Of a stretch of 64,000 nt of DNA, positions 24,358 through 35,763 are shown in pieces (position 1 is the first letter of the stretch; the number at the start of each line of letters is the position of its first letter). Position numbers and translations under genes: made by a program. The notes below the pieces were generated by a model. That model did not search any database and was not told the origin of the DNA. It worked only from the letters and a program-made list of their open reading frames with translations. Origin of the DNA: Pleurostoma richardsiae (lineage: Eukaryota; Ascomycota; Sordariomycetes; Calosphaeriales; Pleurostomataceae); NCBI GenBank assembly GCA_030052745.1, contig JANBVO010000071.1, forward strand, positions 1 to 64,000. Direction: 5' to 3'.

Positions 24358-25549
24358 TTAGTAGATTACCGTATCCTCCTCCGCCTCGACTATGACATCT
24401 CCATTCTCGTCGTGGTCCCTGTCGTGAGCATGCTGCTGCTTGAGCGGTGGTGCCGGCTCGGGATTAGTAGACTCAGATTTTGCAGCGTTAGAACCTTCTT
24501 CAATAGGGTCACCGACCATATCGTCAGAGTTTGACGGCTGATAGGCGCCAAGTTCTTTCAATCTTTGCTCTTTGCGGCGTTTGAACCGCTGTATTTCCTC
24601 GTCAATGATACCCTCGGCGTCGCGGATCTGGTCCTCGATTTTATCCCCCTGCGCACGGGTAAGTTCCCATGGCCGATAGTACTGCAGTAACCGGTCAGTA
24701 CCCTATTTAGGCGTCCAGATCCCCAAGCCGGACCCCCCCAAAACTTTGCTTACCAGCTTCGGTTCGCTCTTCGTTCGTAGATTATGCGCCATGGCAAGCA
24801 TATTGGAATGGCGCGTGCGCATCTGAACAGAACGCCTTGTTAGCTCCTGAAGGCCCGAGACAGACCTCGAGATTTAGTGCCTACCACTTGCTCATCAAAT
24901 TTGACTTGCTCAATCTTGCGGACGTGACTGAGTTTCTCCAGTTTCTCGGTCCTCCGCTTGTCGTCTTCGATCTTCCGCTGCTGAGCCTTTTCCTGCTGCC
25001 GTCGCTCAATTTCTAGTCGCCTCTTGTGCTGGGAGTTGCTATTGGTTTGACTTAGAGTGCTTAACAAACCGCCGAAGAGACGCTGTCCCCGTTTTCTCTC
25101 CTCTTGAGAGAAGTTCCGCCGACGATCGGGCCCAGAGAACGATTCTCTCCTTGCTTCCGTCGCTCGGGGCCGGGGGGAAACTTCTTTCCCTTTGCGCAGC
25201 TCCTCTCTAGGTTCGATTCGGCCTTCCGCCAGTCTTGCCCTCGGCTGCTCCCGTCCGACATCGACGTATTTGTCGTCCTTGAGATCTTGCGTTAGCGCGG
25301 CGCCCTCGTCATGGGACGACTCGGTCTTCGGTCGCTTGGCTGTTGAACCCCCCTCCGCCGAAGGGGAAGGCGATATGGACTTTCGCTTTTGGGGAAGACT
25401 GTGCTCATCCTCGCGCTTCGTATCCGCTGGTGATGTCGACTCGGCTTCTGGTGCCTCAACGCCAGACGGAGATCTGCTGGATATGAGCCATCATTCTTCT
25501 CAGCGCAAGGCAATGAGGCATACTCAACGTACTCTTCGCTTGCAGGCAT
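24358..25549 (-). CDS. PNN: Pinin/SDK/MemA-domain splicing-associated protein
   Basis: Nuclear protein of the exon-junction/splicing periphery. Four exons: 25549-25533, 25473-24885, 24822-24754, 24681-24358, about 332 aa with all phases consistent. The pinin core reads RGQRLFGGLLSTLSQTN, then a Lys/Glu/Arg coiled coil ending HVRKIEQVKFDEQV, then MRTRHSNMLAMAHNLRTKSE and YYRPWELTRAQ; the last three blocks join only after splicing. The N-terminal third is Ser/Pro/Arg-rich with basic patches, and the tail is acidic with a His/Asp run. The first exon is only 17 bp, the same size as that of PHF5A across the shared promoter. The second acceptor is CAGCAG, so two products one residue apart are possible. 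Confidence 0.88.
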
Positions 25550-26016
25550 CTTCCTGATGCTTGGTGCTAACTGTGAGCTATTTATGTTAAGACACCAGGG
25601 GGGACGCAAAAGTTATGTGACTAGGGTACCGAGACCATAACATGGCGAAGCCTCTGTGAAGGGAGTGGCTGTCGAGCTCTACAGAGAAGCTCTCGTCTTG
25701 GACGAGCTGCAGCCTGCCAATCGTATGGGGTACGGCGTTTGCGCCTGCCTTATCAGATGCCAGAGCTTACGGAGCCGCACCGGTCAGCCGCCAATAGTTA
25801 CCCTCTTAACTGCATAAGCCGCGTTTCGCGGCTTATCTAGTTAGTGAAGTATTGGAAAATACGGGAGCTAATCGAATTCCATGGATCTTTCGGGTGGCGA
25901 GCAAGGCTGAAAGGCTGAGAAATCCGAAAAGCTCCCCACGCCCTTAAAGGAAGCGACACCGACCTTCAACTGGATGCGAACATCCCTGGAGTGTCACATT
26001 ATTCCGCAACGTAAAT
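25550..26016. promoter_or_regulatory. Shared divergent promoter, pinin / PHF5A
   Basis: These 467 bp separate two divergent start codons, both encoding splicing-associated proteins. The middle holds a perfect hairpin palindrome at 25814-25836. No other gene fits in the space. Confidence 0.7.
25814..25836. promoter_or_regulatory. Perfect 10-bp inverted repeat with 3-nt spacer
   Basis: ATAAGCCGCG, then TTT, then CGCGGCTTAT: arms match at all ten positions. It lies 265 bp from the pinin ATG and 181 bp from the PHF5A ATG. It could be a dimeric transcription-factor site or a cruciform/hairpin; the factor is unknown. Confidence 0.5.
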
Positions 26017-26469
26017 ATGTCTCGCCATCATCCGTAAGTAACCCACGCCCTGTCCAAACAACGCTTGATCAGCTACTGACTTGCGCTCTTTAGAGATCTA
26101 GTTATGTGCCGAAAGCAAGCCGGCATCGCCATCGGCCGGCTCTGCGATAAATGTGACGGCAAATGCCCCGTCTGCGATTCCTACGTCCGCCCTACGACGC
26201 TCGTCCGGATCTGCGACGAATGCAGCTTTGGCAACTACCAGAACAAGTGCGTCGTATGTGGCGGGGAGGGCATTTCGGATGCGTTCTACTGCTTCGAGTG
26301 CACGCGACTCGAGAAAGATAGGGACGGCTGTCCGAAGATTATCAATCTTGGCAGTTCAAGGACCGACGTAAGTACTTTTGCATGCTAGTCTTATCCATGG
26401 CTGGACGTTATACTAACATGCTTCTCTACGCAGCTATTCTACCAGAAGAAAACGAATCGGACGTACTAG
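26017..26469 (+). CDS. RDS3: SF3b subunit PHF5A / Rds3 / Ini1
   Basis: Small zinc protein of the U2 snRNP SF3b complex, which helps hold the branch-site adenosine. Three exons: 26017-26033 (17 bp), 26094-26367, 26434-26469, encoding 108 aa. The sequence [20 protein letters not shown], the CxxC knuckles ([30 protein letters not shown]) and [16 protein letters not shown] are nearly identical to eukaryotic PHF5A along its whole length. The tail is [11 protein letters not shown]. Both introns are needed to recover the conserved ends. A TACTAACA-type branch site precedes the last acceptor. The gene is divergent from pinin. Confidence 0.97.
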
Positions 26470-26751
26470 CACAACGGTTGCCCGGGATTGGGCTCACTTT
26501 CTCCTTGCATTTCGCGGTATTCCTGCCTCATTCTGCGGTGTTCTGGCGTTATGGTATCGGTCTAGATGTTTTCGACGAAAGGCATGAGCAAATTAGCGAA
26601 TCTCCGAGTCGGCATACCCTTGGGCAGTAGCCTCCTGGTTCGAAATGCAGAAAGGGGGCTCAAATCAACATGACATTATCGTGTTTGGGACATGGATACT
26701 ATGTACTAGTATTATGGAACATATGTATACTGATTGGTTTTCAGAAGGCCA

Positions 26752-28182
26752 CTAAATATAACTGACTTTGACGCCCATTCCCGCAGTTGCCTTCACCTTC
26801 TGCCAGCTTGTCCCTAAAACGCGTGATATGCGTTCCCGAATACTCCTTTTCCCGAACATGAGGATAAGACCCAGTATGAATGCAATTGTCCGTACTAGTA
26901 ACATAGGATTGGACTGAAAGGAGGCACCCAATCGCTCAATGAGTGCTTTGATGTTGGACACGGCGACAGCCGCTCTGGCTCCTAGTGAGGGAGCTGCGAC
27001 AGCCTTCGACTTCGCCCGGGAGACATGGGTCTTGGATGGCGAACCCGGTGGTTTTGATGCGTTCGACTGTGTTCGACCGTGACGGCCCTTGATGGAGCCG
27101 GCCGCACTGGGCGTCTTATCAATCCCGTAGTCGACTTCGCTTCCTTCACGCCTCGCCCTCTCCTCTTCTAACCGTCTCCTCTCCCGCTCTTCGTTCTCGG
27201 CCCTCAATTTCCGCGATTCCTCGATGTCGCGGCGAAGCTGATCCTCTTTCCGCCGCTTCTCCTCCCGTTCTCTGCGCTCCGCCTCCTCCTTGTCTTCCTG
27301 CAGACTTTGCAGGGCCTGCAAGAAGGCTTCGCGCCGCTCCTCGTCTAGCACAGAGCTCACGCTGATGAATTCGCGAGCATACTCCCATTCATTGTTGCGT
27401 AGGAGGACATGAAGGGTATAGAGCTCAAGGATCTTAACTCTGGCATTCAGATCTCGCGGGGTATCCGCGCCGCTACGAGCTTTGGACGGGGACCTGTGCC
27501 GCGAATGGAAACGTGGAGATGCGGCAGACTGGGAGAGATGGGTTGAGATATCCAGGTTCGGCGTCGTCGCAGCGGCTAGATAATTCTCAAGTCGTTGCTG
27601 GTTCAGAATCTGTGTCCTTGCATGTGCCAGAAGGAGGGTTGCTCTATTGACATGTTAATGAAACTCTTACCATGGCAGTCTGAGGAGAGAGACGCACAAA
27701 TTAATGACAACCTCCGAGTCGACATTACCCTCGACTCCGTGGTATCCGTTCTGGACGACCTCCTCCCAAACATGGCCTTCGCGGACCTTGGAGCAGATGG
27801 CCCTCCACTCCTGCGTCCCGAACGCATCTTTCCCCTCGTCCGGCTCCAGTTCGACAATAGCATTCAAGATGGTGAGATAAAGACTCCAAACCTTGATCCT
27901 CGTGGTCCGTGAAGCTCTGGCGACGGGCGCAGGCTCGGTGACACCATTCGGCTCTCCTGACGGTGGTGGCGTTATCAATGGCAGGATGGTGGAAAGGGCC
28001 TCCGGGAGCCGACGCGTTAGGAATAGGCTCGAAGCCTGTCGGTATGTCTTGGAAACATGGGAGGAGGAATGCCGAGAGGAAGAAGAGGCCAGCGACGAGA
28101 TGGAGGATGAGAGCGCGTGGGAAGGGAAGTTCTCGGTCGCGGTCGGGCTCAGCGTAGCGGTATACGAGCCGTTAAGAGCCAT
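26752..28182 (-). CDS. PEX26: Tail-anchored peroxin, Pex26-like
   Basis: Two exons, 28182-27671 and 27616-26752, give about 458 aa; the 54-bp intron uses a GCAAG acceptor. The N-terminal half contains [19 protein letters not shown] followed by helical repeats. After the junction comes [20 protein letters not shown] and then [21 protein letters not shown] highly charged Glu/Arg coiled coil leads to one hydrophobic segment ([18 protein letters not shown], about 408-425) and a 33-residue basic tail. One C-terminal membrane span and no signal peptide fit a tail-anchored protein. I recall this pattern from filamentous-fungal Pex26, the peroxisomal anchor of the Pex1/Pex6 ATPases. The topology is seen, the Pex26 name is recognition from memory, and the role is inferred. 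A GET-type or other tail-anchored protein is the alternative. Confidence 0.65.
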
Positions 28183-29592
28183 CTTGAGGTTGCGGCGGCC
28201 CGTCGACAACTAGCAATGAAGTACGGCTACCGTGAAGATGAGCATCTTTCAGGACAGCGCCAGCTTCATAAATGCGGAGGGAAGGGGTTGCGGACGCGCG
28301 TGGCGTGAAATGCAAGTGGAGGCTCTACACATGCTTTGGCATGCTCGGCTGACTTGGTGAGTGACAACAGCTTTCGGCCATTTGCTGCTGGTTAGCCTCG
28401 GCTTGTCATGCCGGTGGGGGCTCTGGGGAAGAACTGGGCATGTCTGAGGAGGGAACATGATTGGCCGCAGATCTTCAATTCAGTACCCCCTGCACAGCAA
28501 CCCCGGTTCCGGATATCAACGTCTTCTTAAGGGAAACATGCCGTCCTTCTCAACGCGCGCTACTCATAATACCATCTGCATTTACACACGTGGCACTACA
28601 TACAGTGAGGGGCATGGGGGGAGCTCAAGTGATGCGGTTCATCCAGAGGAAGTCCGGCGTGAGTCGCCATGGGAATGAAAGAAGTTGACAGAGGCGAACT
28701 TGTCGCGTGTTCTGCGGCTATGCCATCATCCTGATGGGAGCAAGGCACTTCCTGCTCGCGAGCGAAAGCTATTGGAGAACAAAATCTAGCAGAGGTAAGC
28801 TGAACGGACGGTACACCGTACGAGTCCTGGAGCTTTCGCCCCGGTGAGGATTCTGGCCGTATCGTTGAAGGTTGCCTCGCAGCAGCAGAAGCGATGCAAG
28901 CAGCGCGTTCGAGTTGAATGCGAGCCTGTGCCATTTGGTATATCTGACGACTGCCTTTGCTGCTTGAAATGTATCTTAGTAAGCAAGTATCGACTATGGC
29001 CGCGAGATGTTCCTGTATAACCCCTGCTATGCCTCCGCCTCTTTCAGGAGAAGTCGAATTGCGCTGCCAGTTCTGGAGACAGATTCAAAGGCCCTATCCT
29101 CTTGCGTTATTGAATTCTTACGGTCTTCTAGAGAACTTCATCCCCGAGCCGGTCAAGGTGCCGGCTGATATCTGTTTCGGATGAAAGCTATTCTGGGTAG
29201 AAGTCCACTTGCACTCAGGGGCTCTTGCCCCCCATGCGGAGACAAACTCGACTCCCGGGAACTGGAGATTCGGCAACGCATCACCATGTCTCCTCGTCTC
29301 GGCGACTGCGGAGCCATTCATCAGGTACCTCACTTAGGCCAAGAAGAGTGCAGAACTTTCGGCAGTCAACAAAAAGCTTAAGCCTTTCGATTGTATCTAC
29401 ACGTATCCCACATATCTTTCACCACCGGGATTCCTTTCGCCTGGTCTACCTTACCTTGTCTTGCGCGGTCGTTGTTCCCTTCCGGTCCTCCTTACATGTC
29501 CTAGCCAAGCCTCGTTCCCCAAAGTCGTCGCGTTTTGCTTGAGGCTGTTGCATCAGCATCGCCTCGGGCTGGCTTTCTGGAGAATACGCGCA
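28183..29592. other. Divergent intergenic region, Pex26-like / PARN
   Basis: A 1.4-kb stretch with no supported gene. Short open frames on both strands between 28.45 and 29.4 kb lack family resemblance. It contains the promoters of both flanking genes; the 100 bp before the PARN start is pyrimidine-rich on the plus strand. Confidence 0.55.
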
Positions 29593-31759
29593 ATGGATAT
29601 CTACGAGCAAAACTTCTGGGGTCTCCTGCCCACCGTACTTCAAGCCATCTCCGAGGCACTCTTCGTTTCCTTCGATCTCGAGATGACGGGCATCAAGTGG
29701 GGGAAGTCGGCCAAACCTACATCGTCACTGTCCGTACAGGAAGCCTACCAGGAGCTCAAGAAAGGAGCCGAAGGTTTCCAGATCCTCCAGTTCGGCCTCA
29801 CATGTGGCTATTATGACACGCAGAAGAGTTAGTCATCTGAGCAATACCAACACCCCAGAGGTCTCGAGATCGTGCTAATATGGAAAAGGCGCCTACGTGT
29901 TGCAGACATTCAACTTCCACCTGACGCCCATGTTCACAGGGCGGGACTATCACAACAAGGCGTTGTCCAGTATTCTAGATCGCAAAGTGACCTTATCTTA
30001 CAAGAGTCTTACCTTCCTCCACTCCCATGGTATCCGACTTGAAGAGACGTTTTGGCAGGGTGTGCCCTACCTCAGTCGTCAGGAGAGACTGGAAGCCGAG
30101 CGTGAATTTCTAGTGCAAAATCAGGCGGATTCCCCCCCCTCTGTGGTCAATGTTGCGCAGCTGAGCCCAGAGGCACGGCAGTTCTATGAGACGGTAAGGG
30201 AGAGAATTGCAACCTGGGTGAAGGACCTGAAGACAGTAAGTCATACACACCACTTCGGGGACCTCTGCTCACCATGGAATCCCTCGACCTGGATTCCCAA
30301 GGATAATGGCGCGATGCCCTAGGCTAAATCTACGTTTCTAGGGCCGGGACTTTATAAACATCACGAATCCTCACGGCGGTCGCGTGAACCATTACCAGCG
30401 GCGACTAGTCGACAAAATAGTCAGCATAGAGTGTCCAGGCTACCGAACCCACTTTAGGCATGACGGGCACTTCGTACAAGTGTTGAAGCAAGATGTGCAG
30501 CATGAACAGCATGTGAGACCGGCATCCTTTCCCACACTTCTCGTGTGTTCTTTTCCCCTTGTGTCTAACCGGCTTCAGTACCAGCGGAAGAGGCTCGAAG
30601 AGCGCAAGGCAGCTGTTGGAAAGCAGACCGGTATGTCAATAAACCTCACTGGCCTTGCCCCTCGGAGCTGTGCTGACGCCTATAGGCTTTCGATTCGTGA
30701 TTGAAGCCATCACTGGTGGAAGATTCGCTGCTGACATTGACCCGCGTTTGCTCCTGAGCGACCCCGCATCGAAGGCCCGGATTGGCGCTGTAGCTGACAT
30801 GAGAAAGATGCTCGAGAAGCACGAGCAGAAGCTTGTGCAGCATCGCCCGATTCTGGTAGGTCATAACCAGATGGCAGACCTTTGCTTCCTGTATCGCACG
30901 TTCATTGGGCATTTGCCAGACCGCCTCGAGGAATTCCAGGACACGATCCACGCTATATTCCCTCGGATAATCGACACGAAGTACATGACTAGTCGTGGTG
31001 GTCACGACATGCTGCCCGATATAAGCTTGAAGGAGTCCTACGATTCCTTCAAAGGTCAGAAGATGCCCGCCATAGAATATCATGGCTTGTTCAGTCACAC
31101 GGGAGAACAAATACACACGGCTGGCTATGACAGTAAGTCGTCCGCTAAGAAAGCATTGCGATGGCTAGCTGACTAGAACAGGTATGATGACGGCAGTAGT
31201 CCTGCTCAAGCTATCACATAATCTAGCTAGGGACAAGGCGCACCTGCGGCCTGCTCAGCCGGAAGACGAGAACCCTGCTACAAGTTCCGAAGGTTATCTT
31301 ACGGCGGATAACAAGACGACCACAGCACCTCCTCCGCCTCCAACTGTGTCCCGTTTTGCTACAAAGAATCCTTTCAGTATCCTCAGCCCAGACAAATTAA
31401 GGCCGACTTCCCGCCTGGCCAGCAGCAGAAGCACGGGAAGCCTCCTTGACGACGAGGACGAGCATCAACGCTCACCGCAACAAGTCATGCCGCTGAACCC
31501 AACGCGGACGCCGGAGGGCACGGACTTTGGTAGCGCCCAGGTGACCAGACAGCATCAGGGCTGGACACCTATCCGAGATAAGCGGCGAGTTTCGAAAGAG
31601 GTGAAGGTAGCTACCGCTCAGCAGAAGGGAAGCGCTGTGGAGGATGACATACGCATTCCGGACTGGAACACCGACTTCTGGAAGAAATTTGGCAACAAGG
31701 TCCGCGTTGGCGATGCTGGTATTGCAGTCTTCGGGCGCTCTCCTCCGACTGGCCCCTGA
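29593..31759 (+). CDS. PARN: PARN-type poly(A)-specific ribonuclease (CAF1 family)
   Basis: 3'-5' exonuclease of the DEDD superfamily that trims poly(A) or oligo(A) tails on mRNAs and small RNAs. Six exons: 29593-29827, 29889-30235, 30342-30512, 30579-30630, 30686-31132, 31182-31759; about 609 aa with all phases matching. Catalytic residues are visible: Asp and Glu in FVSFDLEMTG, Asp in GHNQMADLCFLY, and His and Asp in HTAGYDS, the final Ser being created by the last splice. The segment after the N-terminal exonuclease block (GRDFINITNPHGGRVNHYQR) resembles the central insert of PARN. The C-terminal 180 residues are Pro/Ser/Thr-rich without a clear RRM. The start is the first ATG in good context before MDIYEQNFW. 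Confidence 0.9.
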
Positions 31760-32049
31760 ATGGTTGGACTCGAGGTTGAAGACCACCTGCTGAGGTGATC
31801 ACAGTCTTGAGCAGGCTATGGTCAGGTATCGAGAGGGACTTAAGAGCAGTTGTCCGTTTGTTGGCTCCCGGTGAAACAATCTCGAGTTTCGGAGCCCGAT
31901 ATCACACGGAGTTGTATCATGACACCGCGTATTGTTGACAGATAGCAATGTGAAGACATGCTAGACATGACTCCCGACTCGGCAGTCTAGATTTTAGTAC
32001 AGTGTCTTTACAAATGTATATACTACACGGGCCCATCCGTACCCATCTA

Positions 32050-33223
32050 TCACCTCTCGGCCATTGTATTCCGTATGCTCTGGAAGTAGTGGGGTGTCAG
32101 CTCCTTCTCCAGCTCTTCCCCAGTCAACCACTTAAAATCAACCAGCCCCTGAGTATTGTCCGTTAGGTCGGCCTGCCCAGCCATTATCCTGCCCTTCAGG
32201 AAGAAGATCTTGTCTCCTCGTCGCTGGAGCGTAGTGCCATCCTCCTTGAAGACAGGCTTGTTGATGAGGTGTCCTATGGGTGCCCGTCCGACGATCCATG
32301 TGTTCATATTGACTCCTGCCGATTCGGCCAACACTCGCGCTGCCGCCTGTAGGTTAAACCAGATGATTAGCAATTGATTACCCCGATAAGGATCAACAGA
32401 ATCAGCGCGAGACCGACTAACCTCATGCAAATTCTCATCTGTCCTCACATCGTCGGCCGGAAAGCCCCACGTGTCATCGGACCCCTTCACGACCAGGTAG
32501 AGTGTTCGGTCAAGCTTACGGTCCAGCCTCCTCACGTCGTTCGTCCTGTCTGCCTCCGTCTCCCTCGGCATGGGCTGCTCGACGCGGACACGGTCCTCCG
32601 CTGAAAGTTCCTCGCCGTCCTCGCTGACTCGTAACTCTGCGTCGCGCAGCAGCGTCTCGCGGACACGGTCTTGGTCCGCGAGCTCGCTCCCCACAAGCAC
32701 CTCGTCGTCCCAGGCGTTGCGGCCCACGCCGGAATATCGCCCAACCTCCTTCCCCACTGTACCGCGCTCGCGCACCTTGATCTTCCAGTCCAGGTCGAGG
32801 GCCGTGTCCTTCTTGAAGTAGAACTTCTTGCTGAAGGGCGCTGTCAGCCGCTCGTTCAGCCGCTTCTGATACAGGAAGAAGGCGCTCTCAAAGGGGGTGA
32901 GTTTCCGCGTGAGTAAGGGTGGCCGGGAGAGGATGATGCCCGACTTAATTCGGTAGACTGCTCGGGTGAATGGGACCGGAGACGGGGAGGAGGAAGCGGT
33001 CGGTTCGAGAGGTGGCGTCGTCACCCCGGCCTCAACTGCCGCGGAGGCTGCGGAGTAAGCCCGCGCCGGGAAGCTGAATTGGCCTCGGGCGCATTGGGAG
33101 CAGATCCGCGGTGATTCTAAGAGCTTGGTCAACCACAAGACACGGCACTGCACATCACCGGAGTAACTCACGTCTTCTTAGAAGAGGCAAGGCTGCCCGG
33201 CTGCCTCTACTAGAGGCTGACAT
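32050..33223 (-). CDS. MRPL17: Mitochondrial large-subunit ribosomal protein mL46 (MRPL17)
   Basis: Structural protein of the mitoribosome with a Nudix-like fold. Three exons: 33223-33172, 33116-32422, 32346-32050, about 347 aa. The N-terminus MSASSRGSRAALPLLRR is basic and Ser-rich with no acidic residue, as expected for a mitochondrial presequence, and is only reached by including the 17-codon first exon. Further segments are KLTPFESAFFLYQKRLNERL, WGFPADDVRTDENLHEAAAR and WKLTGEEL-like FKWLTGEELEKELTPHYF. The 75-bp second intron has no stop and a length divisible by three; its excision restores the continuous LHEAAARVLAESAG helix. It is convergent with PARN. Confidence 0.92.
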
Positions 33224-34153
33224 GGTTGCAGAAAGACGTGCTCTGCACACCTACTCCGCCGACAATAGACAAACTCGTCAAGGACAGGTCGCTTCGGGGC
33301 AGCCGCCAACTTCACGGTCCCCAGCTTGAACTTTTTTACCGGTAACAGGGGTACGTACCTCGGAAACGGAAGATCGCGCAGCCGTTGCTACCCCAGAGGT
33401 CAGTCTTAGTCATCGCATCGCTCATATTTTGTTTCTCGAGCGTGGCCGTCGACCAAATTCTTCTTCTTCCCTTCCCTCAAAGGCACCAATCCTTATCATC
33501 AGAACCTGTTCCTCCAGAACGTCCTGACCATTTACGTGTGCCCAGAGGGATCTTCAAGCAGTCTTTTCGCTAGCGGCACCTGCATTTTCCTCCACCGGGA
33601 TTGCTGTTAGATAGATACTGCTCACATTTTAAAACCGACCAAACCGATATGTTTGCTGTTCGTCACAAGAGCTTGCGAAGAACAAATCTTTAAGGTCCGG
33701 CGCTCAGATCCTACTGATCTCCCTAAAATCACTCGATATCTAGAAGACATTGTCTTGGACCAGCCACTGGAGAGCTAAATGGCTCTCCTGCTCTAGAGCC
33801 TTCAGCAGACAGTTCTAAGTAATCCACCGCATCATGGAGGGCATCACCGTAGTTACCATGGGAAGGTTACCGTAGAGAGGACGACACCGAGCGGATTTAT
33901 TAGAACTGCCGCACCTCCGTCCATTTGCTGTTCCTAGCCGCATGGTGATCAGAATGATCAGAAGAGGTGCCTCTATGTACAGATCCGTATGCGCATTAGG
34001 ATAAATCGGCTAATTGCATACATCCTTTACACGTGACCTCGGCAACTTGTGCGGATTAGTGACGCTCGTTCGGAAGCTCCAACATCCCTCATCGTGACGA
34101 GCAGTCAAAAGCTTCGACATACCATCTAGTCCCCGCCATTGATCGCTGCAACC
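33224..34153. other. Divergent promoter region, mL46 / NDUFA5-type
   Basis: These 930 bp separate two divergent nuclear genes for mitochondrial proteins. No coding region, RNA gene or repeat is recognised. AT content rises between 33.6 and 34.0 kb. Confidence 0.55.
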
Positions 34154-35003
34154 ATGCGAGGGACATTCCGCCTTCTCGCGGCTGTCAAGCCTGCGCGCTA
34201 CCTCGAGGCCGGCGTGCCTACGGGCCTGACTGGCGTGTATACGCACAGCTCGCCGCGCCCGACACTCATGTTCCTGTACTCGAGCATCCTCGAGAAGCTC
34301 AGTGCCGTCCCGGAGTCGTCGGTGTACCGCCAGTCCGTCGAGGCCTTGACCAAGCACCGCATGGGTCTTATCGAGGCCACGAAGCCGCCGGGATACGAGG
34401 AGTGGCTCGCCAAGGCCAAGAAGATCCTTTCCGAGAACCCGGAGCACTTCAACATCGTGTCCGCCGGCCGGGTCGACGGCGCGCGGGTCGCCCGTGTTGA
34501 GCGCAACGGGCAGGCCTTCCTCATCCAGAAGGTCGCGGTGGATAAGGACATGCGGTACGAGGAGTGGGACGGTGAGATCGACGAGGGCTCGGAGCTCGAG
34601 GGGATCAGAACCGAGGAGGAGCGGAAGGACCAGATCCTGCTCGCGAAGAGGAAGTCAATAGAAGAGACGCAGAAGGTCACCTGGGACTCCGAGCCGCCTC
34701 TGACGGCCGACCAGTACGTGGACAAGAGACCTTCAGGACCCCATCCTGCTGCGGAGAGTGCTGATAGTTGATGCAGGATCGAGGAGCTCGAAGCTAAGAT
34801 CGGCGCGGGCCTCATCGAGGAAGTTATCGAAGTTGCAGAGGGAGAGCTTCGTCTCGTTGACACGATGGTGGAGGCCAAAGTGTAAGTCTGATCGCGTCCA
34901 CAAGTTCTTTCACACCTAGCTTACCGTTGTCATCACCAGGTGGGAGAGCCTGGAGGAGAAGCCCGCCGAGGGGCAGTGGTCATATTTCGAACGGAAGGCA
35001 TGA
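34154..35003 (+). CDS. NDUFA5: Complex I accessory subunit, NDUFA5 (ETC B13) family
   Basis: Accessory subunit of mitochondrial NADH:ubiquinone oxidoreductase, corresponding to the 29.9-kDa subunit of Neurospora. Three exons: 34154-34713, 34777-34881, 34940-35003, about 242 aa. The N-terminus MRGTFRLLAAVKPARYLEAG looks like a presequence. The family core is TGLTGVYTHSSPRPTLMFLY, then VYRQSVEALTKHRMGLIE and PPGYEEWLAKAKKI. The long C-terminal extension is typical of fungal members. The last two exons supply IEELEAKIGAGLIEEVIEVA and the terminal WSYFERKA. It sits divergent to another mitochondrial gene. Confidence 0.93.
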
Positions 35004-35763
35004 AGTCTTTGAATTGATGAGGAAGTTAAGCGGCGCTCAGCTGCCTGTACTGCTGGTGTACACTACATCACGACCTGTACATATCTAGACTATTCGCGGA
35101 CTATAGCCAGGCGAGAGTTCAATCGGAATGTCGATGTCATTCTACTGCATCTTCTAATGACTTGGACGTCAGGAGATGTTCAGTCTCCCAATACTCCAAA
35201 CAACTCAGGTCTCGGTAGAAATTCACTGTCTGGCTTGAGCCCACCCACGATGAACGAGTTTGACGCTATGTCTTGCCTCATAAGTTGAGACGTTGAATTG
35301 CCTTCTCATGGGAGAAAGGAGAAGGACTGCCGCATCATGCCTTCCGTCGCTTGTAAATGTGCTTATCTGCATCAGATGCGGTCCTGTGCCGGATTTTGCA
35401 CGGTTTCTTGCTCATCGAAGTTGCTCCGTGGCGTGTCAAATTGATTTCCCAAAGTCGAGATAAATTTTACCCCAACAAAGAACAAAACAACCTTCGATAT
35501 TTCGAAACCACAAATGAATCAGATTTCATGCCAGAGCTCTCTCACTCTTGGGCAATGCGAGCTTTTAACCCCTTTTGCGATGACATGTGAACGGGACCAG
35601 CTCAGAGTTCGATTCCTGCGAAAATTCCCATGGGCCACATCACTTAACGCTGACACCGAGGCTTCAAGGCGATATCTGAGAACGTGCGATACAGCAACAT
35701 AACGTACATATAATTGCCTTAAGCACATGAATGCGGGCTTAACTCATTGATACCTTCAGCCAG
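35004..35763. other. Intergenic, upstream of Rrn11-like gene
   Basis: 760 bp without a supported gene, AT-richer than its neighbours. A GTTCGATTCC string near 35607 resembles a tRNA T-loop but has no matching stems. Confidence 0.55.

Noticed and set aside
35600-35640. tRNA-like T-loop string GTTCGATTCC
   Set aside because: The flanking bases do not form a T-stem, and no acceptor or anticodon stem can be drawn around it.
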